A stretch of 64,000 bases of DNA from Intoshia linei (taxonomy: Eukaryota > Orthonectida > Rhopaluridae), in the NCBI GenBank assembly GCA_001642005.1, contig LWCA01000031.1, positions 1 to 64,000 on the forward strand. The letters run 5' to 3'. A program made the translations under genes and the position numbers. Shown here piece after piece: positions 1 through 11,819 of this stretch. Each line of letters begins with the position of its first letter. The first letter of the stretch is position 1. The notes beneath the pieces are model-generated. The model was not told the DNA's origin. It searched no databases and was given only the letters and a program-made list of their open reading frames with translations.

Positions 1-695
1 CGACATATTAAATTTGTATAGATTGCTCGAGATACTATTTCTGATGTTTTATTTTGTATTGGAATACATTCAGTCAAACCAGAATAATGGTCCATCATAT
101 TCAATGAGTAAACGTTACCATTTTCCGTTTTAGTAAAAAGTCCCATTATGTCTATCTGCCATAATTGATTGAAGTATTTAGTAATAACTGGGTTCATTTT
201 ATTATGTCTATGGTAATTACGGGCTTTTGATATATTACATTTTTCACAATTTTCTACAAATGTTTCCATATCTTTATGCATTCCTACCCAAAAATAGCGA
301 CTTCTGATAATCTGAAGCCTTTTGGTTTTTCCAGGGTGTACATAAAGTTTTAACTTATGAAAGTAGCATAATATATCATTTTTTATGGAATTAGAAACAA
401 TTGGAACGATTGTTTTATTTCGATAATGTAGTAATCCTTTTACAATTTCCAATCTAGCTTGATAAAAACCGTATGGGTTTCCTTTCGGTATTTTTACATT
501 GTTATTAATTGAATTCACAGCAGTTTTAATATCCATATCTTTCAATTGTATAATTTTTAAGTTAAAAGGATCATTATTCAGTGATATACTATTTGTATTT
601 CGTGATAAAACGTCTGCTTATATGTTAAGGTGACCTGGTCTATACGTTATACCAAAATCGAATTCTTCCATGTATTCTATCCATCGATATTCATT
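1..695 (-). pseudogene. Ty3/gypsy-type pol fragment (RNase H end, zinc-binding domain, integrase start)
   Basis: Reading the minus strand gives a continuous retrotransposon Pol segment: the end of RNase H with the hallmark YRPGHLN...ADVLSR, a linker, an integrase zinc-binding domain (paired His in FHKLKLYVHPG, then CEKCN), and the start of the integrase core (WQIDIMG, with the first catalytic Asp). It runs off the left edge of the window. The RNase H signature contains an in-frame TAA (about position 620) exactly where Asn/Ala normally follows, so this copy is broken. No LTR or primer-binding site is visible on the right side. Confidence 0.85.
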
Positions 696-734
696 CATTA
701 TTCATACATCATCTAGTTGTATATTTTTAACACA

Positions 735-1080
735 CACAAAAAATTTCATTTAATTGACGCTTTCACAGTCAAAAAAGCAGTTAAGTACATATTTGTATTC
801 ATATTTTTTTATTCCGAAAATATTTTATTAGCAGAATGTAAAACAAAACATTTTAAATAATTAACGGTCCGACAATTAAAATAAAGAATTTTCTGATACA
901 GCTTATTGCAGTTAATATAAATACAAAATTTCAACCCTAGACATGTACGCATTCCCGATGAAAAATGTGCATTTAACGTTTCACATTTCCAATAAAGATT
1001 TCCTTCGGATTTCTTTTGATTGCTACGCAATTTTTCATTCTCAAATACTCATTTTCAAAAAATTTAGCGAAATATTAAAA
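735..1080 (-). repeat. Family A dispersed repeat, reverse copy
   Basis: Contains the recurrent module seen in reverse as CTTTCACAGTCAAAAA, then text matching 36250-36680 (GCTACGCAATTTTTC and neighbouring sequence). There is no coding potential beyond chance. It lies directly upstream of a Helitron-like end at 1436-1490. Confidence 0.7.
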
Positions 1081-1435
1081 CTACAGCAACTAAAAGTACA
1101 AATTTGTTATTAGGGCAAACTTAATATAACCTATAAAAAAAATTGTAACTTTATTAATGTATAAATGAAAATTTTTTAAAAATACAAAATACATATTTTT
1201 TCAGTTTATTTATATTGGCTATCATAAGGGCAAACTTTTTCTAACCTATAAAAAATACATTAAAAATTCAATTTGGGATTTCAATTTCAAAATAATTTAA
1301 AATATTAAGATTTATTATGGTACAATATTAAATATTTTTTAACGTTACTATTTATTAATTTAATTATTTATTAAATTGGTAATGATTCATGTTAGAGTAA
1401 ATTTAAATTTTTAATGTTAAATTAAATAAGTCCAC

Positions 1436-1490
1436 TCTCCGCAAAGCTAGGTGCTGTTTGTACGTAGTACAAAACAGCCATGATAGTTAG
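1436..1490 (+). mobile_element. Helitron-like 3' terminus, copy 1
   Basis: Starts GCAAAGCTAGGTG and carries a bulged hairpin (CTGTTTGTAC, loop GTA, GTACAAAACAG) followed by a degenerate end ...GATAGTTAG then T. Eight other copies of this end occur in the window, most ending CTAG followed by T. Confidence 0.6.
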
Positions 1491-1704
1491 TCTATAATGT
1501 AGTATATATTCTTTTAGAGTTATCAATTACTTGATTGTAAGATATCAACTTTGTAAATTTAGATTTAGTTTATTTATAGGTTGATATAGATACAGTATGA
1601 ATATACTATTTATAAAACTAATAGTTACAATATGGTGTCGTACATAAGTTCTGTAACAGAACATACAATGAAAGTTTCGTAAAAATGTAAAATAAAATTT
1701 AACT

Positions 1705-4408
1705 TTATTTATAAATTCGTTTATAAGTTTTTGTGTATATTCCTCCGACTTTGATGTTGATAATCAATAATATTAAACTGGAAGCGATCATACAACATCC
1801 TCCAATTGCATATAAAAGCATAATATTATTTTGTACTTTGGCATTTAAAATAATATCTAAAATGTACGTTATCTATTTAAAGTTGGTCATATAACCAATT
1901 TTATTATAACTTATATACTAGTCTTGTAATTTGTTCAGTCTGGAATTGGTTTGGGTAAATGATATTTCTATTAAAAATAAAAATCCATACTCCCCAAGAA
2001 AATTGTAAAAATTAACTTATGATAATTGATTAATTAAAAATGCTAATAAATTTATTCGAATTGGACAAAGGTCGCTTCTTTAAAAACATTAAAAACCACT
2101 AATGTAAAGTGTATTATTACCATTGAGTTTTGATCCAGCCAACATAGATATACCAGTTGTCATTGAAAAGTAAGCGTAAGAATTGTTGAAATATTTTTCT
2201 TTGATCAAGAGTTTAATGCAAAATGGTGGCATAATCAGAATTGATGCATAAAAAAAAGAATATATAATGTGACAGATAAAAACATAGTATATATTTACAA
2301 AAAATTCCAATAGAAAAAAAGTGATTCCAGTAATAAAAATTGACACTGAAAAAATTAGCAATCTTGAAAAATTTGAATAATCACAATAAGAGCCAATAAA
2401 CAATTGACCAGCTCCACGCGACAATGACATACAAGAAACCAAAATAGTACTGTTGAATGTTGGAAATTTTTTTTTTAGTTGATAAACTATACAAACAAAA
2501 GGATTTGATGAATTCAAACCAATCATAAATCCACAAACGAGAAAAATGGTATAATTAGGATTGAGAAACATTTCCAATTGAATTTTTTTAAAAATTTTTA
2601 TAAATTGTTCACTCGTTTTTTTTTTTTTCTTCACCAACTCTTCGATTTCAACTTGTTCTGTTTTAGGAGGAATGTAAATTAAACACAAAGGTATTAAAAC
2701 TATCCCAATTCCTCCACCCAATATGTACATATAAGCTTTTAATCCAAAGTGTACGGCTGCCAAAATGAAATAAGGAAATATGCTCCCTCCAACTGAAGAT
2801 CCTAATGTCAGAAAACCCAATGCTTTTCCTAAATTTTTATCGTAATATGCAATTACTGCCAAGTATGAAGTATGATACAAAAATCCGAGTCCAACACTTG
2901 CTACAACACTAACCATTAGTAAGCACAATGTCCAGTTTTGGTATACATCGTATAGAATTATAGACATTACGTAAATTACAGAACCTATAAATATCGGAAT
3001 TCGGTATCCTATTTCATTTACCATGCATGAAGATAATAAGCCTAAATGTATATTAATTTATTTTTAATTTGATTGAATTTTAACGGTTGTTACATAATAA
3101 AAAGGTGTCATTATTGGCTCTATTATTATCCTGATTTGAAAGTCAATAAAGAAAAAAGTTTACCCTAGACAGGATTACCAACTATGTTGCAATAAAATCA
3201 AGACATCGTGATGTTACGACGCAGACACATCAAGTAAATATTATTAATTCGATATTCGTGCAATGCAGATTAATTAAACATATAATTATTAGACTCGACA
3301 TGTTCCAAACAAATCATTTTACTAAAATAACTTATGGTGTACGTGTATTATGTACCCAAAATTAGTATTATTTCCAAAAATTAAATAATTATTTATTAAT
3401 TAATATTAATTAAAAAAACCGATTTTGCACGTGAATGCCTTTTTTGATTTTAAGCTTTTATCCAAAAAAAATTAAATGATATTGATAAATCGTATAAACC
3501 ACAGTGTTTTTTATATGTTGAAAGGTTTTTTCTAAGTCAAATTTAAAGCCATTTTTAACCATTTCAGCTAACAATTTTTTGTTATCGTAGTTATATTATT
3601 AACTTTTTTCGAATTTAAGTTTATTACATTTATATATTATATTTACATTTATTTATATTTTTGGTGGTAACAATAACAAACATAAATCAAATACAAATAT
3701 GTCTCAATTTTTTTAGAGAAATCCCGGAAAATTTAATTCCCGAAAATTAGTAAATATCCCGGGAATTTTGTCCCGGTTTTTTCCCCGGTCAATCACTAGT
3801 GCCAAGTGGAAAAAGGAAGAACCCATGCTATAATGTTAAAATTGTAATCATGTAAAATATGTAAAAAAAAACATGTATAAAATTTTTATTATAACGCTGG
3901 CAGCAAAATACATAATTGAGACCGTAGAATTGACACACCTAATAAATACACCCATTTCCTGTTACTTTCATTATAATTACTTTTTATTATAAAGAATTAT
4001 TTGGAACACCTTGTTACTTATATACAATGTATAGTATACATGCATATAACCTCCAATGAAAATACCTTCTACTCTATAATCTAGGGTATTAACCTTTTTT
4101 ACCATTTCGATTGTTGACTTACCTTTAGTTATTTTCAATACAAATGAATTACAAATTTTTCAACATACATGAATTGGTCATATAAATAATTTATACAAAA
4201 AATTAACCAAATTACCGATTAGGTGAGGTACTGCATAAGCAATCAAAGTGAAAGATGACATAGTAGATTGATCAATATCATATTTTTGATTAAAATACAC
4301 CAACAAAGATGGTATGGAAAACGACCAACCATCCGCAATAAAATATATTATAAATGAAGCAACAACAACCACAATCCCGTACGTTCCATCGACAGTTCTC
4401 GATAACAT
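1705..4408 (-). CDS. SLC16-like (monocarboxylate transporter family) MFS transporter, paralog a
   Basis: A multi-pass transporter predicted to move small metabolites across a membrane; the substrate is unknown. Three exons by GT-AG reading: 4408-4216, 3041-2121 and 1856-1705 (introns 1174 and 264 nt, both phase 1), giving about 421 aa. The N-terminus VDGTYGIVVVV resembles the SLC16 Asp-Gly signature before TM1. TM4-5 contains LGFLTLGSSVGGSIFP and TM8 contains SLSRGAGQLFIGSYCD, where the usual SDR is altered to CDY. A Lys-rich loop separates the two six-helix halves. The last exon supplies TM12 (YAIGGCCMIASSLILL). Both intron positions match paralogs b and c, which supports the model. The first intron holds repeat debris, including a CCGGGA-rich terminus near 3710-3800. 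The family is secure; a transport activity is inference. Confidence 0.85.
3706..3800. repeat. CCGGGA-rich transposon terminus remnant
   Basis: Inside intron 1 of transporter a, a GC-rich patch with CCCGGGAATTTTGTCCCGG ends TCAATCACTAGTGCC. This looks like a hAT-type terminal inverted repeat read inward from CACTAGTG. No partner end or target duplication was identified. Confidence 0.4.
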
Positions 4409-4644
4409 GACTGTTAGATTTTAATTTAGCTTGATATTCTGTTTATGTTTCAAATCTTAATAATTAAATAAACAATAAACCATCTAGCTCATGCAATCAA
4501 ACTTTTTTCATTTCGCGAAACAGATTCCGTTCAGTTAATAATATAATAAACAGGGTTTTTATGTAATTTGTATTACTACATATCGAAAAGTAACAAACCA
4601 TTATCAATATCTTTAAATATGATAACTGAAACATGGATATAGAT

Positions 4645-4892
4645 CAGGGACCGGCAAACTTTTGCATCTCGTTGGCCACTTTTTTATACCAAAAATTAAC
4701 ACACGATACATTTCAATTTTAACTGAATGAAACGGTTCTGTATATTCAACAAAATATAAGCCAGGGCGATCTGAAAATTAAATATTATCAGCCAATTACA
4801 GTATGTCTAGTAGAAAATGGTTTAAAGATTAAAAAAACAAAAAAGAAATAATTTATATATTTACTCAAAGGGCCATTAGTTGCTTACCCCTG
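4645..4892. mobile_element. Short non-autonomous hAT element with 8-bp target duplication
   Basis: Begins CAGGGACCGGCAAACTTTTG and ends GGCCATTAGTTGCTTACCCCTG, which are imperfect terminal inverted repeats. Flanks are atatagat and atttagat (7 of 8 identical), as expected for hAT. A related, end-truncated copy lies at 17374-17602. Confidence 0.8.
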
Positions 4893-5184
4893 ATTTAGAT
4901 AAATGTTTTCTTGAGTTTTCATATAACTTAATTTTGTAATTATGGTAATTTTTGTTTGGTTCAAGAATGTTACCAACATAAAAATATTCAAAAAAATTAC
5001 AATATACAATTGTATACTAAAATTAAATGTTCTAAAATAATTTCCTGTCTCTTTCAATGCGAGAATTGAAAATAAATCAATAAAGTCAACTTTACCTTAT
5101 TTTGACCATATTATATTCACACAATGATGCAATATTCATAGAATTTTATATTTACATTTATCTTTTACGTACTTTATACATGTA

Positions 5185-5236
5185 CTAATTGACTGTTATG
5201 TACGACGCACAAACAGTATCTAGCTCTGCCGAGACC
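5185..5236 (-). mobile_element. Helitron-like 3' terminus, copy 2
   Basis: On the minus strand reads CTCGGCAGAGCTAG, then the hairpin, then CAGTCAATTAG followed by T. Matches the other termini of the family with a few substitutions. Confidence 0.65.
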
Positions 5237-6040
5237 GAATATTTTTATTCTACCAAAAAAATACATTCAATATAAAATTTTCCTAAAATGAAAATTTATC
5301 AAAAAAGGCTTTTTTTAACGTAAAGCCGTCACTTAGTCAGATTGAAATTTTTTGTTTGAGTTAATTGGATATAACTATCATAAGTAATTTTTTTAAAAGT
5401 ATAGGACTGGTTTCATTTTTTCAAACAACGGTTATCTGGAATTTTGATCGTGAAAATGCATGTTTTTGAAATTGCCGTTTATGATTTTAAAAACTACCCC
5501 GAATTTATGTTGTATACCATTTTAGGACTTTTTTAATAATAACAAAAAGGTAATTTGTGGTTTAGGTCGTGTAGATATAAGATTTTTAAATTGAACATTA
5601 TCGTAATGTGTATGATTTAAAATCATTATCAGATGTGTATTTTTTATAATTCTAAGATGGGTTTGAATTTAAAAAATAGACAATTGGAGTTTTTGACCTT
5701 GACGGACTCAATTTCTGAAAATGAAATTTGCAATAAAACAATTTTGTCGAAATGATTTTGTATTTGAAGACTTAATTTTTTAAATAAACGGTTATACTGA
5801 TTTTAGTACAGTATGTAAAAAGTAATTTACAGGCATTTCCAAATGTATGTTTGCTTTTGTATTTGTTCGTTTTTTTTTTCAGTTTATTGAGTTTTTCGAG
5901 TGTGGTTTTATCGCATATTTCATTTTCATAAATTGTGTCTGTCAAGATCAAAAACACAATTCTCCTTTTTTTAAAAATTTAACTCTAACAAAGTGACGCT
6001 TTCACTGTCAAAAACCCATATTGGCATATAAACTAAAAAG
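5237..6040. repeat. Family A repeat block between two Helitron-like ends
   Basis: Holds several of the GTTTTTGACC/TGAAG-type modules in both orientations (for example near 5325, 5560, 5690 and 5990) plus the conserved stretch after the Helitron end (ATTTTTATTCTACC). No gene is visible; the only open frames are short and fall in repeat sequence. Confidence 0.6.
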
Positions 6041-6096
6041 TCGCTCCTCGGTATATCTAACTGGTGTGTATACAAAGTAGATAACAGTCAAGTTAG
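6041..6096 (+). mobile_element. Helitron-like 3' terminus, copy 3 (degenerate)
   Basis: CTCCTCGGTATATCTAACTG followed by a decayed hairpin and ATAACAGTCAAGTTAG then T. Aligns over its whole length with the other termini. Confidence 0.5.
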
Positions 6097-6431
6097 TTAA
6101 TTTAATAATTTGAACAATATGAATCTATGAGTAAAAATCCTCTCGTTTCCAACAAATAGTTTTTCGTTTCAGTTTACGGAAAATAACATTTTATAAAGTT
6201 GAAAATTTTCAGTTATCTGATTACACATATGAGAAAATTAGAACAATTATTAAATCATAACCGACTGGACATAATCAGGGTCGTTGTTTTTTGAATTGTA
6301 ATAAAAAAACAGTCAAATCATGCAGAATTTTAAATGAAACAATTAACTTCGTATAAGTTGTTAAAATACATTTAAAATGTGATATTATACATGAGGCACA
6401 CATGATATACTATCAAATAGTACACATTTAA

Positions 6432-7877
6432 TTAAAGTTGTATACCAATATTGAAAATGTCATTAATATTCTGTATAAAATTTCGGATAAAAATGTTATC
6501 ATCAAATTTTAGAGATTTATTTCTTGCATTAGAAATAATAACATCCAATTGAGAATTATTCATGTGGTAATAGTTGAACAAGCATTCTGCATACTCTTCT
6601 GGCTGAACGGCTAATTTCCCACAAATATCATTTTTATTTTGATTCTCACAAATTATATCTAATTTAGGCCCACCAGAATTATGAGCAATTACGGGAACCC
6701 CAGCAGCCATGGATTCCACAATACCTATTCCAAAATGTTCTTCTTTCATAGCGTGAATGGAAACATTTGAACTGATAAGGACATTAACAAAGTCGATATG
6801 GTCAAGATTAACCAAAAACTGAACAGATTTACTAATATTTAATTCTATGCATTTTTCTTTCAAAACACGTAATATTTTGAAATGATGTTCAATTTTAGCC
6901 CCACCAACTAATTTCAAGCATAGCTCCTTCGTAAATTTATTTTGAAATTTTTTGATAAAAAAGGACCAAGCTTCAAGTACACATAAATGGTTCTTTTCCA
7001 GTCTAAATTGAGCAACATAAATAACGTTAAATGATTCGTTATTCATTTTCTTGGATTTGCTTATAAAGGTTTGAGCAGGGACGGGAGGATATAAAATTTT
7101 CAAATTACTATGAAGAGGGTGTAATATTTTTTTCAAGTGTTGGTAGGTCCATGTACCATTTGCAAATATACACAATGAACAATTATAGGAAATGGAATAT
7201 AATCTATATAAAAGATTTAAGTAAACGTGTTTACATTGTCGCAAAATTGAAGAGGATGAAACAAACTTTGAATGGTTATAACTATTTTCACAAGATTTTG
7301 ATTGGCCTATCATTATGTCAGTAATAAAAGGGTAATGGACATATTGAATAGATTTCATTCCAGAGAAAAATTTTAAAGATAATATAATAACTGAATATCC
7401 TGATGTATCTATAATTACATTTGGACGGTTCTTTAAAAAAGTAATAATTACATTAAAAGAAACCAAAATAGAAGCCAATGTTTGAAAAAGCAAAGTACAT
7501 ACAGGATAATTTGACGCCTTCAAAATACTAGCAAAATGTATAGGTGTAATTGTTAACCTATGTGTCACAATCTCAATACCAAACATGTCCTTCACTTTTT
7601 CCAATATTATAGATGAATCTGTAGTGGTGACGGATTTTTGGTCGCAATATACTATAACATTCACTTTACTAAAAATAAATAAAAATTTACAAATATATAT
7701 AAACCTATATTTAATGAGAGAACTTATACAAACCCACAAAACTCTTTCGCCGCCGCCTCCAGATAAACAATCTGGGTGGAAAAAGGCAACTGTATTTAAA
7801 TCACGATTTTTGTATTTTCGAACATAGTAATAAACCAATATCGAAGTTAATATAATAAGAAATAAAATAAATTCCAT
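6432..7877 (-). CDS. ALG11: ALG11, GDP-Man:Man3GlcNAc2-PP-dolichol alpha-1,2-mannosyltransferase
   Basis: Adds the fourth and fifth mannoses to the dolichol-linked oligosaccharide on the cytosolic face of the ER. An N-terminal membrane helix (about residues 2-16) precedes the family hallmark FFHPDCLSGGGGERVLW. Later blocks include SIQYVHYP, FANGTWTYQHL, YPPVP, VAQFRLEKNH and the GT-B/GT4 catalytic block EHFGIGIVESMAAGVPVIA followed by HNSGGPKLD. The frame stays open across a 36-nt GT-AG intron (7704-7669) that would add 12 codons. Removing it joins SLIKYS to KVNVIVYCD, as in the family, and gives 469 aa, close to the usual ~490. The start at 7877 is the first Met before the membrane helix. 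Same strand as transporter a, with repeats between them. Confidence 0.95.
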   Translation of the reverse strand: MEFILFLIILTSILVYYYVRKYKNRDLNTVAFFHPDCLSGGGGERVLWVCISSLIKYRFIYICKFLFIFSKVNVIVYCDQKSVTTTDSSIILEKVKDMFGIEIVTHRLTITPIHFASILKASNYPVCTLLFQTLASILVSFNVIITFLKNRPNVIIDTSGYSVIILSLKFFSGMKSIQYVHYPFITDIMIGQSKSCENSYNHSKFVSSSSILRQCKHVYLNLLYRLYSISYNCSLCIFANGTWTYQHLKKILHPLHSNLKILYPPVPAQTFISKSKKMNNESFNVIYVAQFRLEKNHLCVLEAWSFFIKKFQNKFTKELCLKLVGGAKIEHHFKILRVLKEKCIELNISKSVQFLVNLDHIDFVNVLISSNVSIHAMKEEHFGIGIVESMAAGVPVIAHNSGGPKLDIICENQNKNDICGKLAVQPEEYAECLFNYYHMNNSQLDVIISNARNKSLKFDDNIFIRNFIQNINDIFNIGIQL

Positions 7878-8399
7878 ATCAAAACTTTATTAACAAAAAC
7901 TTCATTCCATTTCATCTTCAATCGGTGTTAAAGTTACTTGTTCCTTTATTAACTGGATTAATAATTAATTAATACAAACAATATTATAATAATATGATAA
8001 TTCATAAATGATATGATAATTCATAGAGCTCCCCTTCATCTGCCAACTAAACTGGAAATTCTTAAAAAAATGTTGCCAACAAGTTACCCTCAAAATAACA
8101 ACACGAACCTTATTAATTAATATAAAATTAAAATTATCGTGATTTAATGTACTTAAACAAAATTACATAAGTACCTTATCATAAGGCAAAATGTTAAGTG
8201 CGGCTCAATACACAATTTGAGCCTTATATTTTGCTATATACATATATATGTAGGCGTGTTTTTAAATTTAAATTCTTGATTTTTCAATTATTTATTGTTT
8301 TGATATAAATGACATTTGCTTTTAAAAAATTTGCATTTTAGTTTTATGCAAAAAAATACGACTCGTAGTGTCTAAGGGTTAATAGAAAGTACCCTGTCA
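7878..8399. other. Intergenic, no gene seen
   Basis: AT-rich sequence upstream of ALG11 that would contain its promoter. I see no conserved coding frame, RNA gene or complete repeat here. Confidence 0.5.
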
Positions 8400-9011
8400 T
8401 TGTTGAAGTCAAAGACACTTGTACGTCATCACAATTATTTACTTTACATGATATTTCAAATCATGAATTGTGGAGTAATCCAGAGTGACCATACATTATT
8501 CAACAAGATCAACGCTCTAAATCTTAATTGGTTGGACGTTAAAAACATTGGGGTTTTAATCGATTTTAAAAGTATTTTAACTGATTCTAAGTGGCATAGT
8601 AAATCACAATTTCATTTACATAATTATAAATGCCTTAAAATTTTTGGAAAATTTGACATTCAATATGCTATGAGTGAAACGACAAAAATAAAAAAAGAAG
8701 AGCATAACTTATATATTAAAAATAATATAAAATATTTAAAACACTTAACAAATGCAGTATTGTATCTTTGCAAACAGAAAATGCCATTGCGCGGACACGA
8801 TTAAAAGTAATAATAGTCTGAATCGAGAAAATTATAGAGAACTCCTTTTTTGTTTTGCAAAAATTGATGATTCTTTTAAATAAAGAAATTTCATATTTTA
8901 GCGAAGTCTCAAGTGAATTCATAAAGATACTATTTTTTCTATCGATAAAGTTATTCAAAATAAGATTAAAAGTGAAGTTGAAAGTTGTAAATTTATATCT
9001 GTTCAGGATGA
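8400..9011 (+). pseudogene. hAT transposase remnant (ZMYM1/DUF4371-like N-terminal half)
   Basis: The plus strand encodes, with several stops and a shift, the arrangement found in DUF4371-type hAT transposases: HLTNAVLYLCKQKMPLRGHD, then NRENYRELLFCFAKIDD, then IDKVIQNKIKSEVESCKFIS followed by VQDD (normally the start of the catalytic ADET block). Stops after GHD and inside the following stretch show it is dead. It is cut off at 9012 by a Helitron-like end. Confidence 0.75.
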
Positions 9012-9064
9012 TCCCTCGGTAAAGCTGGGTGCTGTTTGTACGTAGTACATAACAGTCAACCTAG
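9012..9064 (+). mobile_element. Helitron-like 3' terminus, copy 4
   Basis: TCCCTCGGTAAAGCTGGGTG, hairpin, then AACAGTCAACCTAG. It directly abuts the hAT transposase remnant (...GATGA|TCCC), so this short piece may itself start at TC. The base after CTAG is C here, unlike the T seen at most other copies. Confidence 0.65.
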
Positions 9065-9868
9065 CTAATTATAAAATAATATTAATTTTCATCATACTCT
9101 TTAATCTTTCAAGGACGTTTAGAATAGTAAATAAAGCAAAAATGTAAAACAACTAGAGATTTCAACCTTTCCAAAGAGTCTTCTGAACTTCTGGCTTCAA
9201 GACTCAAAGAAAAGAATCTACTTCAGCCTAGAACTCTAATAACCTTTTATAGAAAGCGCTATATGTAAAAATGTAAAACTAAATATTGTATCAAACTCTA
9301 TATCAAAAATGAGACATACACTGAAAGATACTTTCGAAAAAAAAATGTCCATTTAGGACACCCTAATTCACAAACTGCTAACTAGTTATATTGAATTTAA
9401 TCTAATTAAATATTGAAATGAAGAATAAATAATGATATAAATTAATATTGATGCTTTTTTAGGAAAATCTTTGAAATTCAAGTATATTTTAACAGGTGGT
9501 AAAATAAAAAATTGACAGTTTTGTACATCAATTAGGCATTTTTATAATGTATCATTTTAACGTAGCCTTGTAAATGGTTAATGCGATTCTTTAAGGATAG
9601 AACCAACTTGAAATGTCACAAGAAAAATTTTATCAATTTATCAAAAATGTATCAGGATCATATACGTTGGAAAAAGATGAAATGACTCCGCTGATCATAG
9701 AGATTTGATAAAAAATAGTCACATACAAACAATTGGCTACGACAAAAACCCTATAAAATTGGAGTGGTACCACCTTATCCAATACTATTTTCAAGTATTT
9801 TTAAAATCTGTGACAATATACGCAATTCTAAAGATCAGCCATAAAATTGTAGCATATATGATAACTAG

Positions 9869-10290
9869 ATGGGTCTGTACGAGAGTAGAGAATTGGAAAT
9901 TATAGAATATGTCGGTGCTGGAGAAAAAAATACAGAAATTCCAGTGTTCATACAAAGTGATTTGAATTTATCGAATACACAAGTTTTAAAATTAGCTAAA
10001 CATTTACGAGTAACTATAGGTAGGAGGCAATGTATGGAACCTAATGTGAAAACTGAATTACAGATCATGAACCATAGTCTGGATAACTTTTTTACACTTT
10101 TTTTCTAAGAGATTTAAATTTAAGAAAAAGTAAAAAAATCAAATGTTGTAATTAAACCATTCATTTGTTGCAACAATATTAATGAGCTAGTTCAGAAAGT
10201 CCAAAAAATTCGTGGTAAACACTACACACATTTGAAGGTTGGAATTGATGGAGGTGGATTTTTCAAGATATTTCATTTAACTAATTTCAA
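9869..10290 (+). pseudogene. Fragment of a transposon-associated protein (unnamed family, central part)
   Basis: Encodes IQSDLNLSNTQVLKLAKHLR, an Asn/His-rich helix (MNHSLDNFF), then after a stop at about 10106, KPFICCNNINELVQKVQKIR and HLKVGIDGGGFFKIF. I recognise this order (LS..Q.LKLAK.LR, C.DI..L...., KIG.DGGGGFLK) from an uncharacterised, repetitive animal protein family whose N-terminal zinc fingers resemble the fragment at 30041-30588. In-frame stops make it a remnant. No function is assigned. Confidence 0.5.
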
Positions 10291-10410
10291 AATTATCAGT
10301 TTCAAGTTTAGCTATGTTTGAGTCTACTGAATGCAGATGAAGAAGAGAGTACTTTCAAGAGACAGTTTTACAGTGATGGTGTATAGTAGGTCAATTTATA
10401 GTAATTTTAC

Positions 10411-10500
10411 GAATATTTCATACTATACCTGTCACTGCATCCTCCGCTGAAGGAAAATTTAGTAAACTTAAATTAATTAAAGCATCAAAGTTTAAATGAG
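10411..10500 (+). pseudogene. hAT C-terminal dimerisation domain fragment
   Basis: Encodes LRIFHTIPVTASSAEGKFSK followed by LKLIKASK, the conserved hAT C-terminal motif (P.T.ASAERSFSKLK). Same strand as the hAT remnant at 8400-9011 and possibly the other end of it, separated by later insertions. Confidence 0.75.
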
Positions 10501-10686
10501 TTTCCCATTTCGATAATTTTTCCTTGCAAAAATAGCTGAAGGGTGAAAGCCTTTAATAAGTTTTGATCTAGCCTTTAAAGTTTAAAGACACGATTTGTGA
10601 TACTTTTGTAAATACACTAAACTTTTGTCTAAGCTTTCTAGGGTACAAAAAAATCATAACGTACTATAATTGTACTTCCCGACAAT

Positions 10687-11819
10687 TTAACGATGTTCCA
10701 ACATGTCAATGCAAAAAATCAAGAGACCGCTGAACTATACCAATGTAAAAAATTATATCAAAAATAAAAGATTTATAAAGGAGTAAGAACGCAAAGCCAA
10801 ATGTAGTAATTACTGATTTTTGGTAGTCGACGGCATCGCTGACGCAAGAATATATTTTAATGAATAGTTCCTTTGGCATATTGTCCTTCAATACCATCAT
10901 AAAATTAAGAGGCTGAGGGTTCATTAAAATAGCTTCACTAATTTCTTCTACTCCTTCTTCAATTAAACCTTAAAACATAAGTTGGTTCAATTAACATAAA
11001 TAAATAAATTACCATTTTGCAATAATTCGTCAGAATGTTGCATTTTTTGCATCATTTGTTCTTGACCACCATTTTTTGCGTTCTAAAAATAATATTCTAA
11101 TCAGTGCTACTCAATTTCATCACTTGCAACAATGAATTGTCAATTTTTACCTTCCATCGATATAATACAATAAAGAAACGAACAAAAATGATCTGACTGT
11201 GATTCTTAATTTTCCTCGTTACTTATGCTGGACACACTGCCTAATAGATGAGTTCATTAGACCAAAAATTTGTTAGTGTATTAATAATATCACATCTCTG
11301 CAATTATAAATGTATCTCTTCCACAACTGAACACACCGAAAACCTTTTTGGTGAGGGGCTCGATGAAATTTTTGTAAAATGTCGTGCTCATATTACCAAA
11401 TTATGAAAAAAATTATTTTGTGGGTGAAATTTAAAATGTCGAGTCCAAACCAGTGGAGGTAGCTAGGAGCCATATGACTTTACGCGGCGTTAGTCTGTAA
11501 CCACTTGCTTAAAAACTTAATATCCCAGAATATTAAAAAACACAGATTCTGGGAAAGTTTTTTTTCTGAGTGTGTATATCATAAATATGGACTTTCAAGA
11601 TTACTTGTATTCTTTTTTTAATTTTTTCCGTTTTTTTGGCATTGCGTTCTATATAAAGAATTAACAAAATATAAATTTTGAAAAATTACTTTCTTTGAGA
11701 ATGTTCCAAAAATTAGGATGGCTTCTACGTTTATAATCAAAATAAACACAATAAGAGGCAAAAGCTACTCCAACGGACGCAGCAATTAAAGGTAATTTAG
11801 TATAGACTTGAAATAACAT
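10687..11819 (-). CDS. TOMM20: TOMM20, mitochondrial import receptor Tom20
   Basis: Outer-membrane receptor that binds presequences of mitochondrial precursors. Exons: 11819-11690, 11648-11605, 11082-11013, 10968 onward. The N-terminal membrane anchor is followed by the family hallmark SYCVYFDYKRRSHPNF and a Lys-rich stretch. The receptor domain follows (DELLQNGLIEEGVEEISEAI then NPQPLNFMMVLKDNMPKELF), matching the EELLAQG..GV..L..AI and QP.QLL.VL...LP groups of Tom20. Introns are 41, 522 and 44 nt. The 3' end is uncertain. Reading straight on ends at 10706 with a 36-residue hydrophobic tail (168 aa). A GTAATT...TATAG intron (10813-10735) would give 148 aa ending at 10687, nearer the usual 145, so I prefer it. 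Divergent from EIF3H. Confidence 0.85.

Noticed and set aside
10706-10924. TOMM20 with a hydrophobic C-terminal tail
   Set aside because: Not excluded, but a GT-AG intron there yields 148 aa, close to the family's length, without an atypical second membrane segment.
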